Assembly: GCA_031553655.1 (NCBI GenBank)
Contig: JAVBLG010000126.1
Location: 1 to 15,526, forward strand
Length of the DNA stretch: 15,526 bases
Source: JAVBLG01 sp031553655
Lineage (GTDB): Bacteria > Desulfobacterota > Desulfovibrionia > Desulfovibrionales > Desulfovibrionaceae
Direction of reading: 5' to 3'
The notes under the pieces were generated by a model. The model was not told the DNA's origin and made no database searches. It saw only the letters and a program-made list of their open reading frames with translations. The position numbers and the translations under genes were made by a program. This document shows positions 15,044 to 15,526 of the stretch, one piece after another; position 1 is the stretch's first letter; every line of letters begins with the position of its first letter.

Positions 15044-15157
15044 TTTGATAATCAACAGTAATCAGTTTTATTATCTGTATATCGCATGTTGTGTTTGGTG
15101 GTTTTTGGGGCTGGCCGTGAGCTGTTCGGGAGCGCAACAGTTAAGGAGAGATGCACG

Positions 15158-15526
15158 ATGAATTTTAGAGATTTTAAAGTCGGAACCAAAATTTTGATTC
15201 TTATTGCGTTACTGCTGGTTTTTTTGGCAAGTACGGCCGTCATAGGCATCAACTCCATGAGTAAATTGAATGATTCCAATGATGTGATGTATCAATATGA
15301 ATTTATGGGCATAAGCCACGTCAAGGAAGCCAACATCAACCTTATTTCCGCGGCCCGGGCCTTGCGCAACGCCGCCATGATGGCGGAGTTTCAGAATGTG
15401 GACAACTACGTGCAAAGTTTCAGCCGGTATATTGATACTTGCATAAAAGATCTACAGGCGGCTCTGCCTTTGTTCCGGCAGCAGAGGGACAAGGATATGA
15501 TCAGCTCGTTGATCAGGGATCTGGAA
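15158..15526 (+). CDS. Methyl-accepting chemotaxis protein, copy 2 (3' end beyond window)
   Basis: Only the first 123 codons are present; the frame is open at the window end. The start follows AAGGAG nine bases upstream, in a context nearly identical to copy 1. Residues 11-31 form a membrane helix (KILILIALLLVFLAS), followed by the start of the same periplasmic helical-bundle sensor, including MSKLNDSND, YEFMGIS and SAARALRNAA. Differences from copy 1 are scattered, with conserved runs such as SSLIRDLE and ISAARALRNAA, so the pair arose by tandem duplication and has since diverged. The HAMP and signalling domains are expected beyond the window but are not seen. Confidence 0.92.
   Translation, partial: MNFRDFKVGTKILILIALLLVFLASTAVIGINSMSKLNDSNDVMYQYEFMGISHVKEANINLISAARALRNAAMMAEFQNVDNYVQSFSRYIDTCIKDLQAALPLFRQQRDKDMISSLIRDLE

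Larger units (their letters stand above)
14792..15157. other. Intergenic region between the two chemoreceptor genes
   Basis: A 366-bp AT-rich gap with no credible gene. It repeats the architecture found before the first receptor: a hairpin (14952-14998), the box CTACAATCCTAATG (15007-15020), a sigma-28-like promoter (15016-15043), and a leader of roughly 110 bases to the ribosome site AAGGAG at 15143-15148. I see nothing clear in 14792-14950. Confidence 0.7.

Overview
The window looks like chromosomal DNA from a Gram-negative, motile bacterium. It encodes an LPS-heptose phosphatase domain, an outer-membrane-type lytic transglycosylase lipoprotein, an LgtC/RfaJ-like glycosyltransferase and two chemoreceptors. 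The overall gene style suggests a Desulfovibrio-like deltaproteobacterium; that placement is an impression from protein character, not from a search. I see no rRNA, tRNA, CRISPR array, transposase or phage gene.

Layout from left to right. (1) 1-1271: a run of 21 C at the window edge, then one gene fusing a hexapeptide-repeat acyltransferase to a GmhB-type heptose-bisphosphate phosphatase (envelope polysaccharide/LPS). (2) 1260-2849: a Crp/Fnr-family regulator on the minus strand, overlapping the fusion gene tail-to-tail by 12 bp, and divergent from it a membrane-anchored protein of unknown function; two short perfect inverted repeats lie in the 99-bp gap between them. (3) 2906-3035: a nested long inverted repeat, probably a bidirectional terminator, which reaches into the end of an RlmB/TrmH-type rRNA methyltransferase gene (minus strand). 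(4) 4031-6597: an MltD-type lytic transglycosylase with LysM repeats, then a polytopic membrane protein of unknown function, separated by a strong hairpin. (5) 6624-8165, minus strand: a TPR protein, two tandem hairpins and a GT8 glycosyltransferase. (6) 8598-11672, minus strand: a 1024-residue protein with a divergent PHP-like metal-binding region and a C-terminal membrane domain. It is the most unusual gene here. (7) 11771-12697: meso-diaminopimelate dehydrogenase, apparently with its own extended -10 promoter. (8) 13025-15526: two tandem methyl-accepting chemotaxis proteins, the second cut off by the window end. Each is preceded by the same block of a terminator-like hairpin, a shared CTACAATCCTAATG box and a sigma-28-like promoter.

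The common theme is the cell envelope (LPS heptose, glycosyl transfer, murein remodelling, diaminopimelate synthesis) plus chemotaxis. Most genes appear to be single transcription units separated by hairpins rather than one operon. The best candidates for something undescribed are the PHP-like/membrane fusion protein, the acyltransferase-GmhB fusion beside a poly-C tract, and the duplicated chemoreceptor units with conserved promoters.
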